A stretch of 64,000 nt of DNA from Siphonodentalium dalli (GCA_032622095.1 CP136069.1:88622958-88686957); one strand, 5' to 3'; positions 32,026 through 44,052 are shown, counted from the stretch's first letter. Notes: generated by a model from the sequence alone, not told the origin. Numbers and translations: made by a program.

Positions 32026-32450
32026 ATAGCGTCGCAATTTAACGCCAGTGTTTGCGTTTCCAATGCAGTTAATACCCTGATGTGATATTTGCGATGTACC
32101 TGACCAGTAGAGTGAACCAAATGTCTCATTTAAGGGTAGCAACGGTTGCTAAGCTAATAACACATATGATTGATGACACCATTGCACTAATCATTCATTG
32201 GTATTTTGCATTATTTAGCCAGTGTCTAGTCACATGGTGTTGGTTATTTCAAAGGGGGCACACGTATATCTAAAACTGTGCAGTCGTGTTCTGCATAGAC
32301 CACTGATCATTTTATAAGATCGGAAGACTTTGCCACCCGATCTCTTCTTAGTAACGGTTACTAAGCAACTACCCGGAATTGCCAGGAAAATGTGTATGCT
32401 AATGTTACTCATTAAGCTCTACTTTAGTGGCAATTCGACTTTACTTGATT
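32026..32450 (-). mobile_element. Right part of the piggyBac-like element split by the LTR retrotransposon
   Basis: It continues the match to the reverse complement of insert B exactly where 16299 stops (gtcgcaatttaacg..., agtgaaccaaatgtctcattta, tagcaacggttgctaag, gtctagtcacatggtgttgg). Similarity fades near 32450 and no TTAA terminus is visible. Confidence 0.7.
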
Positions 32451-33539
32451 GTCACAGCTATACATGAAGCGTGAACATTGATTATGGTTGGAATTTTGAT
32501 GGTGAATTTTAGGTTTCAGTCACTGTACTGAAGTTCGTCAAATGTAACTGGCGTCGGAAGTGTGAAAGCAAAGCGTATATATTATAGATCTCAGCTGCCC
32601 CAAAATGGCCATTTGTCAGCAGCACACTTCCTGCGAAAACACAGAATCTCCCAGTACATGTGGGATAGACTCCGATGACAACGATGGAGCCAACTATGAA
32701 CGACTAATATCTTCCTGCGTATTTGTGACAATGCATCCCGTTATCATGTTATGATCAACAACGTGGCTTCAAACATTAGTCAGTTGACAGCAAGACAGAC
32801 ACATATCAATAAAACAATAATTATACTTCCATGGTGTAACCAAGGAAGTATACTGTTTTTCTATTGGTGTCGTTTTCCGTTTTATTGAAAATACTCAGAA
32901 ACTAATTGGAGGAGGACCGTGAAATCTCTAGGGAACGTAGGCATCTAAGCGATACTGAAAATGAAAGAATCCCAATGTCGCCAGAACGCTTCGCCGCGGA
33001 ATGAAATTAAAAAATAAATTATTTTTCACTATTATTATTATTATTAAAATACTCAACACTTTTATAATCACAATATTTCGGAAAGTATGAGCAGTAGAAA
33101 ACTAAAAGTTGGTAAGTTTGTTGGGGCAAATGAGTTTTATGCCTTAGTCGCATAACGAATATTGTCCGCGCTTTCTTCGCAGAGTTATCTCCCCTTATAC
33201 GAAAACATGTCATTTTATTATCTCGGAAATTATAAGGAGCAGAGCATCGAAAATTGGACCGTATGCACAACTCGATATGCCCTACAAACCAACGGCATCA
33301 AAACTTGTGTCCGAGCTTTTCCTGAGGAGTTACCGCCCATACAAATGGACACACTATACACCAGGATGAATAAACAATGTTTTTTTTTTTGTTTTTTTAT
33401 AAGTACAGAGCTCTAACTTTTTTATTGCATATTCCGAATTGGGCGAGAGATTCGGACTCGAATATATCGCTTTAAAATGTTTTTACCCAGTACTTTCCGC
33501 GTTACGGGGTACGGAAATATTGCAACTACTTTTCCCACC
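32451..33539. other. Non-coding region
   Basis: No gene. 32823-32858 contains TATACTTCCATGGTGTAACC, whose inverted counterpart (ACCATGGAAGTATA) lies at about 34840-34853. This may mark the ends of a 2-kb TIR element that includes the next repeats, but target duplication beyond TA is not seen. Confidence 0.35.
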
Positions 33540-34140
33540 AAATCCAATCCGGCTGGTTAAAGAGCAAGATAATGTCGTAGCATGTACGTTGACATACGTT
33601 ATGTACGTCCCAACTATAAATGTAACATGCCCAACGGAGAATGCGTGTCAGTGTGGGTTGAGACTTTAGGAAAATTCCACGAAAATTGCAAAGGGGGTAA
33701 AATTCAAACATCGAGATAATTTTTTTTGACGAGTACATCTGATGGCTAGTGTTCACGCGCATCCAGAGGTCTATTTTTTAATTTTCAGATGGAACGGTTT
33801 ACTCGTGACAACGCTATATATCATAAATATGTATACTTCTGTAGTCTATCACTAGCCGATTTTTAGCCCCAAACCCAAACGGGGTAATGTAGGAGCGAGT
33901 TTATTGCGGTGGTACGTAAGTCGGTATACTGTAGGTATGCCTCCAAAATTTGACCTCTCTAATATAAACGCAACCTGCTCAAGGGAGTGTTTGTGTCGGG
34001 TGGGTTCAGATTTGGCAAATTCCACCGAAGATCAAATGGGGAAAATTACTCCGAAAACCATATATTGAGATAAAAACTTTTAGATGAGTGGATGTGATAA
34101 GTGGTATCTAAACGCAAGATTAGTTCACTTTTTAATGATT
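33540..34140 (+). repeat. Diverged tandem pair of about 345-bp units
   Basis: Parallel phrases recur in order: 'ccaacggagaatgcgtgtcagtgtgggtt' versus 'tcaagggagtgtttgtgtcgggtgggtt', 'aaattccacgaaaattgcaaaggggg' versus 'aaattccaccgaagatcaaatgggg', and 'acatcgagataa' versus 'atattgagataa'. Function unknown. Confidence 0.5.
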
Positions 34141-34324
34141 TATATTGAACGGTTTAACCCTGGTAGCGTATAACGTTGTAACGGGTGATATATATTACTC
34201 AAATTCAAACCCTCTATTCATGACGCAAATTCAAACGGACTTATCAAGAAGCAAGGCAAATGCATGAATATGCTCACCGATATATTATATAGGTATGTCC
34301 GCTCTACTGTAGAAGTAACCTATT

Positions 34325-34728
34325 ATCACGATTTAACCTGTCCAAAACACTCCCCGGAGAAAAGTTTTCCTAGGTATCAAATTTCGTCGAAATCCGTTCG
34401 TTTTACCCGATTTGACCTTGAACTGATCATTTCGAAGGTTAATGTCAGGTCAGGGTCACGACTTGACCCGCCCAAAAGACTCCCCGGACAAAAGTACCCC
34501 TAGGTATCGAATTTCGTGTGAATCCGTCTGTTTTACCAGATTTGACCTTCGATTGACCTTTTTGAAGACCAATGTCCGGTTTGGGTCACGATTCGACCCG
34601 TCCAAAACACTCCCTGGACAAAGGTACCCACATTTATCAGATTTCGTCAAAATTCGTCGGGCAGTTTTCCCGGCCATAGCTGACAGACAAACAAACAGAC
34701 AGACAGAAGTACCAAAATATATATTAAA
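34325..34728 (-). mobile_element. Truncated Helitron-derived (HINE-type) element, minus strand
   Basis: The reverse complement begins TTTAATATATATTTTGG with a CTGT microsatellite (complement at about 34680-34707). Then follow GCTATGGCCGGGAAAACTGCC and about three 120-bp cores with 'aaatttcgt..aatccgt' and 'gacccgtccaaaacactcc'. These match the element at 50761-51262. No 3' hairpin-CTAG is visible at the other end, so it is truncated. Confidence 0.7.
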
Positions 34729-36030
34729 TTTAGAAATGTCAATGCAAGTCCACCATCGGATCGCAAGGCACCAATATGCATTCGCGCGAAGAGGAACACA
34801 CATATACGCATAACACTCAAATGGGATGGAATGGAATACCATGGAAGTATATCTGATTCCATGGAATCTGACCTCTAGTTTAATATGTAATCACATCGTT
34901 AAAACTTGAGTGTTAAGAATGTTTTCGTTTGACTCAACAGACTGCAGATTATCGAAATTACAAAACCATTCGACACTTACTTTTGCCAATTACTGTATAT
35001 TGAGGCATAACTGTATCGTATGTTGCATCCATTCAATTATTGATTGATGCAGTGGGTCAAACGCGAGTGTTAATCTTCATATATAGTTGCACATGGTCGC
35101 TTATAAGTGATATTACAATCAACGTTTGAGAAAATACGAAATTCTCCATAGGGTTCAGTGTTAAATTTTTATCGCAACTGTAGCCAGCGAGAATCATCTG
35201 ATCACATCCATTTTTTTTCCAAAGTACGTCTGTGTTTCATACTTAGTATTTTTGAGTAATATCAGTAACGCATATTATCATACGCAAAATGGCGCCATTT
35301 ATCCAAAATACTAGAATCTCCATAGGGTTCAGTGTTAAATTTTGATCGCAACTGTAGCTAACAAGAATGAACTGATCACATTCAAATAAAAAAAAATACG
35401 TCTGTGGGTCGTATCTTATAGTTTTGAGAAGTTTCAAATCGCACCGATCACCATACACCAGATGACACCATCTATCGTTTTCTGTAAATACGAAACGCCC
35501 TCTAAATTATGTTGAACCCGATATAGGCTGACCAGCCAAAATTCAAGAATGGAAACAAGTCAATCCCGAAAACACACATAGGTATACATAATCCGTTTTC
35601 AGATCGCTTTTAACAAACCAAAAATGCAAAATGACATAAGGAATCCGACTGAATCACTCACTGCTTGGAAATCATAATTCTTATGCAATGATTTGAAAAA
35701 AGGATAAATCTTTCTGATTCAGCCAATATACACTAATTTCGCATATATCAATACCATACTTCTCTATAGCGTTCCTATAAGGTAAAGTGCTCTCGATATG
35801 ATGCCAGAGACAGTCCATGTTAAAAGAGATATCATGATATACAGCAGATCACACGACATATCATTCATGGCCAGACAAAACTAACAAATTGTACATAGAG
35901 ATATGAATAACTTAAGTCATAAAGAGTCAGAACAATAGCATATGCAATGTGAACCGATGGCGTTAATTAGATTCCGTCATTATCCTGGTCACGGTAACGC
36001 TGGTCATCTGATTTGAAGCCATCACGGCAT
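34729..36030. repeat. Non-coding region with a 174-bp tandem duplication
   Basis: 'ctccatagggttcagtgttaaattt' occurs at 35144 and 35318, and the similarity of the two 174-bp units continues to about 35490. The phrase ccatagggtt...taaat also occurs near 59108 and 62355. Nothing else supported. Confidence 0.55.
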
Positions 36031-37831
36031 CAGGGCCCAGTTTCTTGAAAGCAACTTACGACATAGTTGGGACTTAAGATGGTCTTAACTTCAATCTTCA
36101 GTCATAGGCGCGTTTCACGAACAAGATCTTAACTTAAGATGGTCAAAACTTTTTCAAGTCTGGGGTGAGGTGTCTTAAGATAATCTTAAAGTTAAGACCT
36201 AAGTGATGATTCGCCTTTGGTCGGAGAGATGGATGGGATCTATAGTTCATGTATATTATTATAATACATTTAAGTGAATAAAACGGAGGGATGCGATGTT
36301 CCTGAAATGGTAGTAATTAATAACCATCTGACACACTGGCAGGGACGAGGGCCAGTGATTCTAGGTTGGCGGAGTGTCCACTTCTAACCATAAACCACCA
36401 AGACCGGACTATAAATTTCTAACTGCTGTGTATAAAAAAATATTTTTTATATTCCCACAAATTTGGACATGATTTGTTTTAATTACAGAAGTTCCAACTC
36501 ACACTATCATACTTAGACAGTAATCATATTATACATATCTCTTTATTGATTACCACGACGAGTTGAATTTAATTTAGTCTAGTTGGGCGCTTGGCGCTCG
36601 GGATGGTCCAATATATCGAATTATCTTCTTCTTCGCCCCACGACCACGACGAGCGTGATAATCCTTGTTTTGCTTTTAAATATACATATTGAAAATGACC
36701 CACAATCCCTTGTATATAGCGGCAGGATAATAATACATAGCAAGCGCCCGGGGTCTACTATTATAATCCACCCACATGCATTTAAGATCATGCATAAATT
36801 TATTACATTTTCATCACAATGTTTTATTAACTCGGAAACAAAAACAAAGAGCATTGAATACGACCCTTGGGCAAACTGAGTCCCGTAAGAGCATTTAGAA
36901 CTATATGCACTGCTCTTCATGTTGTGTTAATTATAAATGCTGTTTAATAAAATCAATCACCTTGGTTTTAGCAAACATCTATATAAAATTGTCATTCAAC
37001 GTAACCCTGTATATGAAGTTTCAAAGTTCATACGCCGTGATGTATTGTATACTTTAATCCTTTGGTTGGAAATATTCGGTTTCCTAGAATTAGTTGCTTC
37101 AAGGGACGTATAATATATTCGAACATAATACCAGCAGCCCGAGTATAGCGAATACGATAGCTATGTGTGCATGGACATTGGCGCGAAAACACAATAAAAA
37201 AGCGCACATATTAACCTATCGACAGACAACATATATACCTAGGCATATATCATAGACAGCACCAATATTTTCCGCGCAAAGCTGTAATAAATAGTCGAGA
37301 GCCAGTCTAAGGCGCGGGAACTTCACTTTCTTCTTAACTTGCATAGACTTAAAGACATATTATGGATTTGTGAAATTGATAAGTTAGTACTCAGGCGCTA
37401 TGCCAACACGGAAATGTAACATTATATTAACATCGCAAATTTTCAAAGAAATTGACCAAACCACTCCATAGAAAACATCGTCGGAAGTACGCTCAATTGT
37501 AAATATTTACATCTCGATTCGGAACGAAACTATCGGCGATAAACTAACACAAATGATTTCGCCATCGAAAGTCATTGCACTTAATTAATATATAAGAATG
37601 ACAGTGTGTATTGTCAATTTGGATTAATATTCGTAAAACATAACTACTTTGATCAAGATTATTCTCCTTTTCTATTTGATCACCCTACCGGAGTGTTTCA
37701 CATCACTTTAAGATTGTTTTATGAAACACTTTCATGAAACGGAAAAGAAACACCATAAGATCCACCATACGTCTTAGATTAAGTCCAACTTAAGATCTTC
37801 TTAAGCCATTGATTCATGAAACTGGACCCTG
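36031..37831. mobile_element. Probable non-autonomous TIR element (CAGGGYCCAGTTTC ends)
   Basis: The left end CAGGGCCCAGTTTCTTGAA (36031-36049) and right end TTCATGAAACTGGACCCTG (37813-37831) are inverted, differing at two positions. Subterminal TTAAG-rich direct and inverted words (acttaagatggtctta, acttaagatcttcttaag) occur at both sides. No transposase and no clear target duplication. It contains the dispersed repeat at 37320-37716. Confidence 0.5.
37320..37716 (+). repeat. Dispersed repeat, copy 1
   Basis: About 400 bp that closely matches 55980-56398 (same order of 'aaagacatattatgga', 'gtaaatatttacatctcgattcgg', 'gatttcgccatcga', 'gtgtttcacatcacttta'). The closing phrase also precedes the Helitron hairpin at 3430. 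Confidence 0.75.
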
Positions 37832-38270
37832 ATTCATTGAAAGGGCGATTTGTGTCATTTTTATTGGACTGTCCATTTGGCTGAGAATGATCATTATTTG
37901 CAGAGCTACGTGCCGATTTAATTGAACTAATTATTTCCGAGATGTTCTCTTGTTCTCCACCCACCAAGAGCAGTAAGATGGTGTAAATATCGGAGCTCAA
38001 TTTTTCTGCTATGATTGGTCCACTTGTTGGCTTAGCTTGAACACTCTTTTTCAGAATGGAATTTTTATCATAATTATGTGAATGTTCGTAATTGTTTTGT
38101 TTCATCGAACAAATTTTAACATAATTTTTCTAGGATGTCCTCGGAGCATGCAGATTTTATAATTGTAATGAATTCATCTATTGGTGTGGAATTAACGAAT
38201 TTCAGGGCGTCCAGGACGCAAAGTCACTTTGAGAATCAAGATCCCTTTTGATCTTAGGCGAATCCTGTTC
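37779..38270 (-). pseudogene. Degenerate coding-like stretch, unrecognised
   Basis: Minus-strand frames give protein-like text: an open frame from ATG 38105 (108 residues, polar, with KPTSGPIIAEKLSSDIYTILLLLVGG) and, upstream in another frame, KFVNSTPIDEFITIIKSACSEDILEKL. The last codons run into the transposon end at 37813-37831, so the native C-terminus was replaced if the gene was ever real. I do not recognise it; chance cannot be excluded. Confidence 0.2.
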
Positions 38271-39432
38271 CATATCTCATATTAATAGTAGAGCATGTTT
38301 GCGCGAATGGTACTTTCGTACCGAAACGTAATCATGTTTTGTGCGGGAAGGGTGCACATGGTACGCGGAACAAAGTGACTAACCGCTTAATAGGATTTGG
38401 AATTGCACGCATGGAACCGACGATTTCGCGAAGAATATATCACGTGGATGGCTCGTTTCGGTGTTAAGCGACAGCTTGATATTCAACCCAACCGAAAGTA
38501 GTAACGTATTGATCAAAACAGGGATTTATTGCATGTTAAAGCTAGGAGGGGATATAGAAACGGTTATTGCACAATATCTCAAGATTATAGAGACTTCCAA
38601 TGTTCTCAGTATTATTCACCAAATAGATTATGTTCCAATTTCAGGGACTTAACGGCTTGTTTACGGGCATGGTTGAGCTAGGATGGATGTGAACGATTCC
38701 TGCCTGATGTCTCAAGATATAAGGGTCTAAAGAGTTCTTATTTTCAAGAATGATGCACCAAAACAAACCGGAGTAATTTAATTAAATTCTTCGGCTATAA
38801 TTCTCTGTATACAATGTTCTTGAACACGATTATCACCCCCTGTGAACCGGTCCTGTACAGCGAGGTAGCAGTGGTTGCGGTACTATGTAAACGCGTTAGA
38901 AGGGGACCCCAATCACACCGGTAGCTTTTAGAAGATATCACGAATTGTTATCAGTGAACATATATAAGGAAATATAAGACATAATGTGTGAGTTATTCCT
39001 ATAGTGGTAATTTCATATAATTACCACACACGACCAACTATATTTTTTAGAAACAGATAAGACTTGACGAATAAACCGAAAAACTTGGATGCTTCACATT
39101 CATCGTTCATCGATTATCCACTAATTGTACTCATCAATAGATGCTGAATCGAATTTATTAATCTGTTGATGGCCAATGACCCCCTGGATCACGAAATCGA
39201 GGGAGATAGATTGGCAATGGTAACGTTCGCAGGGGACCCGCGCTTCCAAATGATACTGTCTGCAGGTGGTATGTGTTCTGTCTGATGATGGTCTGCTATC
39301 AAAGTAATGGGTTTACTCGAGTAATAGCGATCACTTTTACTGATCATGTTTGTTTTTTTTAGCATATTAAACATTAAACCGACAGACAAACGATAGATAT
39401 TTGAAAAAAAATATGAAACACACAAATAGGCG
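38271..39432. other. Non-coding region
   Basis: No gene, RNA or repeat that I can support. Confidence 0.4.
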
Positions 39433-39782
39433 ACAATATCAGGGGATGGGTCGGAAAAAAATTCCAGACACGTATGCTACTTTTTTGCCGATGACCACTT
39501 TTTGGACCCACCCACCCACGACCCCCAATTTTTTTTCCATTTCATAGAGTTTTTTTCCAGCCATGTTTTGACACCCACCCCTTGCGGAACGCAGTGGAAC
39601 GCAAAACACAAACATACAGAGAAAACCAGGACGAAACCTCCTACATTGAGATTCAGTGAATCTAGTAATGAACAGCAGGACTGGTCTCTAGCAGTATATT
39701 CTTGACTGCAGTGGATTTTTAATCGTTTTTGTTAAATATCATATTTCCACAGCTCTGCCGTCAATTTATTTTAAAGCTTAGT

Positions 39783-39930
39783 ATATGAATAGAGCATGGC
39801 TTGGAGTTGACTATGCGAATGTAGTGGCCAGTGGAAAGGGTGTATTTCATGAGCCGAAGGCGAGTGAACTACACCATTCCCACTGGCCACTACATTCGCG
39901 TAGTCAACGACAAGATATGCTCTAATCATT
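39783..39930. repeat. Foldback (long hairpin) element
   Basis: Arms of about 50 bp: TAGAGCAT...GTTGACTATGCGAATGTAGTGGCCAGTGG on the left, and its near-complement CCACTGGCCACTACATTCGCGTAGTCAAC...ATGCTCTA on the right, with a 45-bp loop. One mismatch in the inner 29 bp. Possibly a nested MITE. Confidence 0.75.
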
Positions 39931-40178
39931 ATATTATATCGAACATTTATAGACAAACTGACGTTCTAATATTTATATACATCGAACATTTTATTGCTAA
40001 ACTGAAGTCATTGTATTGTGTCCAGGCTGCATTCAATTTCCTTCTCGTCACAAAACCTATTAAGCAGCTTTATTGCTATTGTGAATAGCAGCTATGCCTG
40101 ATTGGGTAACCGGTCACTGACACAGCGCACACGGTTAATCATGATTAATAGTCAATTAATAGTTAATTTAGTGCCAAA

Positions 40179-40409
40179 ATGTGTGTGGTAGTCCTTTTAG
40201 AGACCTTTTTAGTCTTTGTGTTTTGTTACTTTGTTATGGAAATTTATAAAGATATTATGTCTATACACCAGGTAGGTGATATTGCTCTACACCATATAGG
40301 TGATTTAGTTTTACACCAGATAGGTGATATTGTTTTACACCAGATAGGTGATTGTATTATATCAGATAGGTTAAATTATTATATGCTACGTGCCACCCAG
40401 ACTCATTAG
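40179..40409 (+). CDS. Doubtful small ORF with hydrophobic N-terminus and 8-residue repeats
   Basis: A 76-residue frame with an N-terminal hydrophobic segment (VVVLLETFLVFVFCYFV). The 24-bp minisatellite then gives four in-frame octads of the type LHQIGDIV. The combination could be a short secreted or membrane peptide, but it lies in a non-autonomous transposon, has no context support and may be chance. Confidence 0.15.
   Translation: MCVVVLLETFLVFVFCYFVMEIYKDIMSIHQVGDIALHHIGDLVLHQIGDIVLHQIGDCIISDRLNYYMLRATQTH
40265..40375 (+). repeat. 24-bp minisatellite, about five units
   Basis: Unit acaccaRataggtgatattgttt, with starts at 40265, 40289, 40313, 40337 and about 40361. Confidence 0.85.
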
Positions 40410-41185
40410 ACATTACTAAAACATGTTTATCGCACATATAGCAATACACTAGAGCACCCAGGAGCACTAATGGGAAATCAAAGAAAGTTAATGTTAGGAT
40501 TGATTCCAATTGATTCAGATTGGTCAGATTGGTTAGGAATTTTATAACGTTCATTCATAGTTTATCTTGTATGAATTCAGAAATCTTGTATGAGTTCAGA
40601 AAAGGCATTATTTCTATTGGACTGCTCAAGTGTAGCATGTGAGAGTAAAGCATATAATAAAAAACAAACCTAAACTTTTAGTAGAAACCTGTATTAACTC
40701 ATTCATGACTACATGAGATTGTGAATTATTACCAATTTCTATCTCTTTTGTCGCATATGAGATAATTGTGTTATCCACTCACAAGTCTAGGTATGTTACA
40801 TGTTTTTTTCTTTATACATCAGTGTATACATCAATGTTTAATGTCCATGTTTGACCAGATTTGGCATTAAATTTATTTCTTTAATGTTATCCTTATTTGA
40901 TGTTAATTACATAGAATACTGCATGGGCGATTCAGCTGCATTAAGAATATTTTCCCATGTCCTAAAGAGGCACAAAACCAACATCCAATGGCCCTAGCGT
41001 GTTTAGTGTTGCTACAGTTCCTTATTATTGATTTCTTAGTGTTACAAACCAGTACAAACTAGTAAAAATCCAATAAAAGGTGTGAAGGAAAAAAAAAACA
41101 TTTGTCACGGAAAAAATTGTTTTGTGCTTATTTTGACACCCACCCCCCAGCATACGTGTCGGAATATATTCACCCCTGACAATAT

Positions 41186-42740
41186 GAGACAAATTAAAGA
41201 CGTATTTGCATTGCAAAATATCATATTAGTGTATTGTTGATATTTCATGGAAATAATCTGATAGATTCGATTGTTTTGTTCGATTGCCTTTTCTAGCTCA
41301 TTCTTGTCAAAGTACTTGTTTGTAGATCTGTTTATCGTCTTTTATATATAGATACCGCATCTCAAGAATACCTGCTATCGATAGTTTGTCCTCGCCGCGT
41401 GTTTCTTCCATCTTTGTGTAGCATTTGCTTATATTTCCCTGCCCAAACAGTTCCCTGCGACCAGGAGCTTAACCCGGCACTGATACCTCCCTGTACAGGA
41501 CGGTTAACATGGGGGGGGGGAGTATTCTTGTTATAAGTTGATATGTTTCGCGTAACAGGCTCCTGAATGTCCCATGCGCCTGTATGTGGTGCTATACGTC
41601 GGGTGGTATTCGTCCCACCCAGCCATACCACTGTGGGAGAACTTCTCCAGAGTCGTTATTTCGTGAGAGAATCTGGATTCAGAATTCAGATTACGGATTA
41701 TTCCCCGTACGACGTGGTTCGGTAAACGAACAGACCAGAATCAGTAAACGAACAGACCGTAATTGTAATCAATCGTTATTTCGTCGTAATCTGGATTCCG
41801 ATTCTGATTCCGATTCTCAAACCTACATAATGTAAACACACCGAGATTTCGCCACCTCGGAGTTTAAAAACACAATAAAACATAAGAATCCGTCCCTTGT
41901 CTACTAATTATTGCAGAATATAAACGATCTATATTCCATCCATAAAATACCGCCCGAACGCATGTCGATTTCAGATTCGGCGGATACGTCACTATTGACC
42001 GAATTCACGTGAACCTGCATGGATATGTCTTCTGCTTTGTTCGTTATTATATGTTCCTTCTTATTCAAGAAATAGTAGGATTATATTATATCGATGGATT
42101 ATCAGATACACGTATGTACTATCTAGTCTTATAGCAATTTCATATTTAAAATGTTTTTTCCGTTAAATAGTCGTTTTACACAATAGTCTCTGTATAGTGC
42201 AGAAACACAGGCATTTTTTGGTCAATGTGCTGTACAATAGTTGGAAAATAAAGCTACTGTTGTGGTCTTGTGATCGCACGTGAATTGCAACTCCAAATCG
42301 CACAAACACAAATGTAAAGCTTATTCTATGATCTCAGGACTATATATGGTGGAAATGCAGTCAATTTATTGATTAAGTACCCACACGTACAAGTTATAGT
42401 GACGTGACTAGAGACAGTGAGTGCTCCATCAAATATCCGACCAACTGCACCCCTCCCCCCTTGAACCAAACATCCAACTCACAGGTTCGCAGAATTCCAT
42501 TTGCACCCCTTGAAAATATCCAACCTGACACACCCTAAGATTGGAAAATTACCAACTTTTACCGGTTGAAAAATCAAACAATGAGAACAATTCCAACCTA
42601 TAGATGGTGTCAAATTAATGTCCAACTAATGTTGTGTCAGGCATGACATTTCCAACTGCTGGAAATGTACTAAAGTTTAGTTTAAACATATTTATTTGTC
42701 AAATTTAGATAACACATGATATATAACACATACATTTGTT
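41186..42740. other. Non-coding region
   Basis: No gene. 42450-42670 is a decayed dispersed repeat (gtccaactaatgttgtgtcaggcatgacatttccaact) also found at 58560-58690. A G-rich run lies near 41511-41521. Short direct repeats (gtaaacgaacagaccRgaat; gattctgattccg) occur at 41720-41815. Confidence 0.45.
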
Positions 42741-43280
42741 TATACATACAATGGGATTGGAGGACAAGTGCTGACTCACTTAAAAGTACCCCCTCTCACA
42801 TATGTTATTACACTGAATAATAAATAATTAGTAATGGCAAAGCAACATGACTACCAAAACAAGTTGAACATATATACAGATCACCGGTCACCCCCTTCCC
42901 CGAGTTAGTCATAAGTTTGTATATGTATTTGTTTAAAATCGAGTTTGTTTGTTGCGTTTGCTGGCTTGTACGTATCATTATTTGGAATAGTTAGTCAAAA
43001 GAATCCTGATTATACATACAATGGGATTGGAGGACAAGTGCTGACTCACTTAAAAGTACCCCCTCTCACATATGTTATTACACTGAATAATAAATAATTA
43101 GTAATGGCAAAGCAACATGACTACCAAAACAAGTTGAACATATATACAGATCACCGGTCACCCCCTTCCCCGAGTTAGTCATAAGTTTGTTAATGTATTT
43201 GTTTAAAATCGAGTTTGTTTGTTGCGTTTGCTGGCTTGTACGTATCATTATTTGGAATAGTTAGTCAAAAGAATCCTGAT
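42741..43280 (+). repeat. Recent 270-bp tandem duplication
   Basis: Units 42741-43010 and 43011-43280 abut exactly and are identical except for about two bases (tttgtatatg versus tttgttaatg). No coding potential. Confidence 0.95.
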
Positions 43281-43655
43281 TTGCCTCACGTATGAATGAC
43301 TGTACAGCTAAGAATATTGTACCAAAATTCGGGGGGGGGGGGTTCGAGACATCCCAACCAACCCCTGTACAACTGACACGTTTCCTGTGTTCTCCACAAC
43401 GTCTTCGGAATTTGAGTTGTTAGAAATGCTTGCCCTCATCAATAAATACAACTTGAAAAAAAAATGCGATTAAGTCGGATTAACAGCTAATTAGGTGCCA
43501 TGTATATTCACATAGAAGAAAAGCATGACTGTCACAACAAACATGAACATTATAAACATAAGATACAAATGATACTTGTGACAAATACACGAGCCATGTT
43601 TGACGCTGGGAGAATATTTTTCAAAGAGAAAAGAGCGACACTACAATAAGCTCAG
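43281..43655. other. Non-coding spacer
   Basis: Contains a 12-G run (43331-43342); no gene. Confidence 0.4.
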
Positions 43656-43824
43656 ACGCTTCTGCCGTTAGTGTGCTTATCCAATGGCTATCATGTTGTA
43701 CATACATGATTCTGCCGTTAAATTAGTGTACTTATCCAATGGCTATTATGGTGTACATGCATAGTACTCGATCGCGCATGAATTGTCAACAACAAGAGGT
43801 TAAGGACCATGCTTTATATAACCG
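43656..43824 (+). promoter_or_regulatory. Candidate promoter: duplicated CCAAT boxes and TATA box
   Basis: A unit of about 50 bp (tctgccgtta...gtgYacttatccaatggctat) is present twice, at 43661 and 43711. This gives CCAAT at 43681-43685 and 43736-43740. CTTTATATAACC (about 43812-43823) follows as a TATA box. The spacing (about 75-130 bp upstream of TATA) is typical for CCAAT promoters. It lies 160 bp before the signal-peptide ATG at 43981. A 38-codon upstream ORF starts at 43854 and ends before that ATG. Confidence 0.4.
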
Positions 43825-43980
43825 CGTTTTGTGTGGCGGAGACAGTTTCAACAATGAGTGTATTTACTTCCTGGTCCGTCGTTGGGAAATGTAGTGAAAA
43901 CACCGTGCCTGTGTGGCGGAACGGTCATTTACTATCATTTAAAGTTACCAAATGTATGCTTTCCGTTTGAGTTTAAGAAG

Positions 43981-44052
43981 ATGATTCTGTTTCTGCATAT
44001 TATATGCCTATTGTTATATCAACCAAAGGAAACGCGCGGAGAGACATATAAG
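43981..44052 (+). CDS. Possible first coding exon: signal peptide
   Basis: The ATG at 43981 opens MILFLHIICLLLYQPKETRG and four further residues, then AAG|GTAATC, an acceptable splice donor, at 44052/44053. The hydrophobic core ILFLHIICLLL is a good secretory signal peptide. The exon is 72 bp and ends in phase 0. The next convincing coding exon on this strand (63583, extracellular Cys-rich) starts in phase 0, so the two could be joined across a 19.5-kb repeat-filled intron. Intermediate exons may exist. The only support is the motif and the promoter-like sequence upstream; confidence is low. Confidence 0.3.

Larger units (their letters stand above)
39440..41178. mobile_element. TIR DNA transposon, CAGGGG ends, 7-bp target duplication
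   Basis: The left end CAGGGGATGGGTCGGAAAA...CACGTATGC and right end GCATACGTGTCGGAATATATTCACCCCTG are inverted. The 7-mer ACAATAT flanks both (39433-39439 and 41179-41185). The ends match the 69-615 element, so this is a family. No transposase motif; the interior holds a foldback sequence (39783-39930) and a 24-bp minisatellite (40265-40375). Confidence 0.78.

Noticed and set aside
32823-34856. A 2-kb Tc1/mariner-like element bounded by TATACTTCCATGGT inverted ends
   Set aside because: The inverted match is only about 14-16 bp, similar words also occur singly near 56730, and no transposase or convincing duplication is present.
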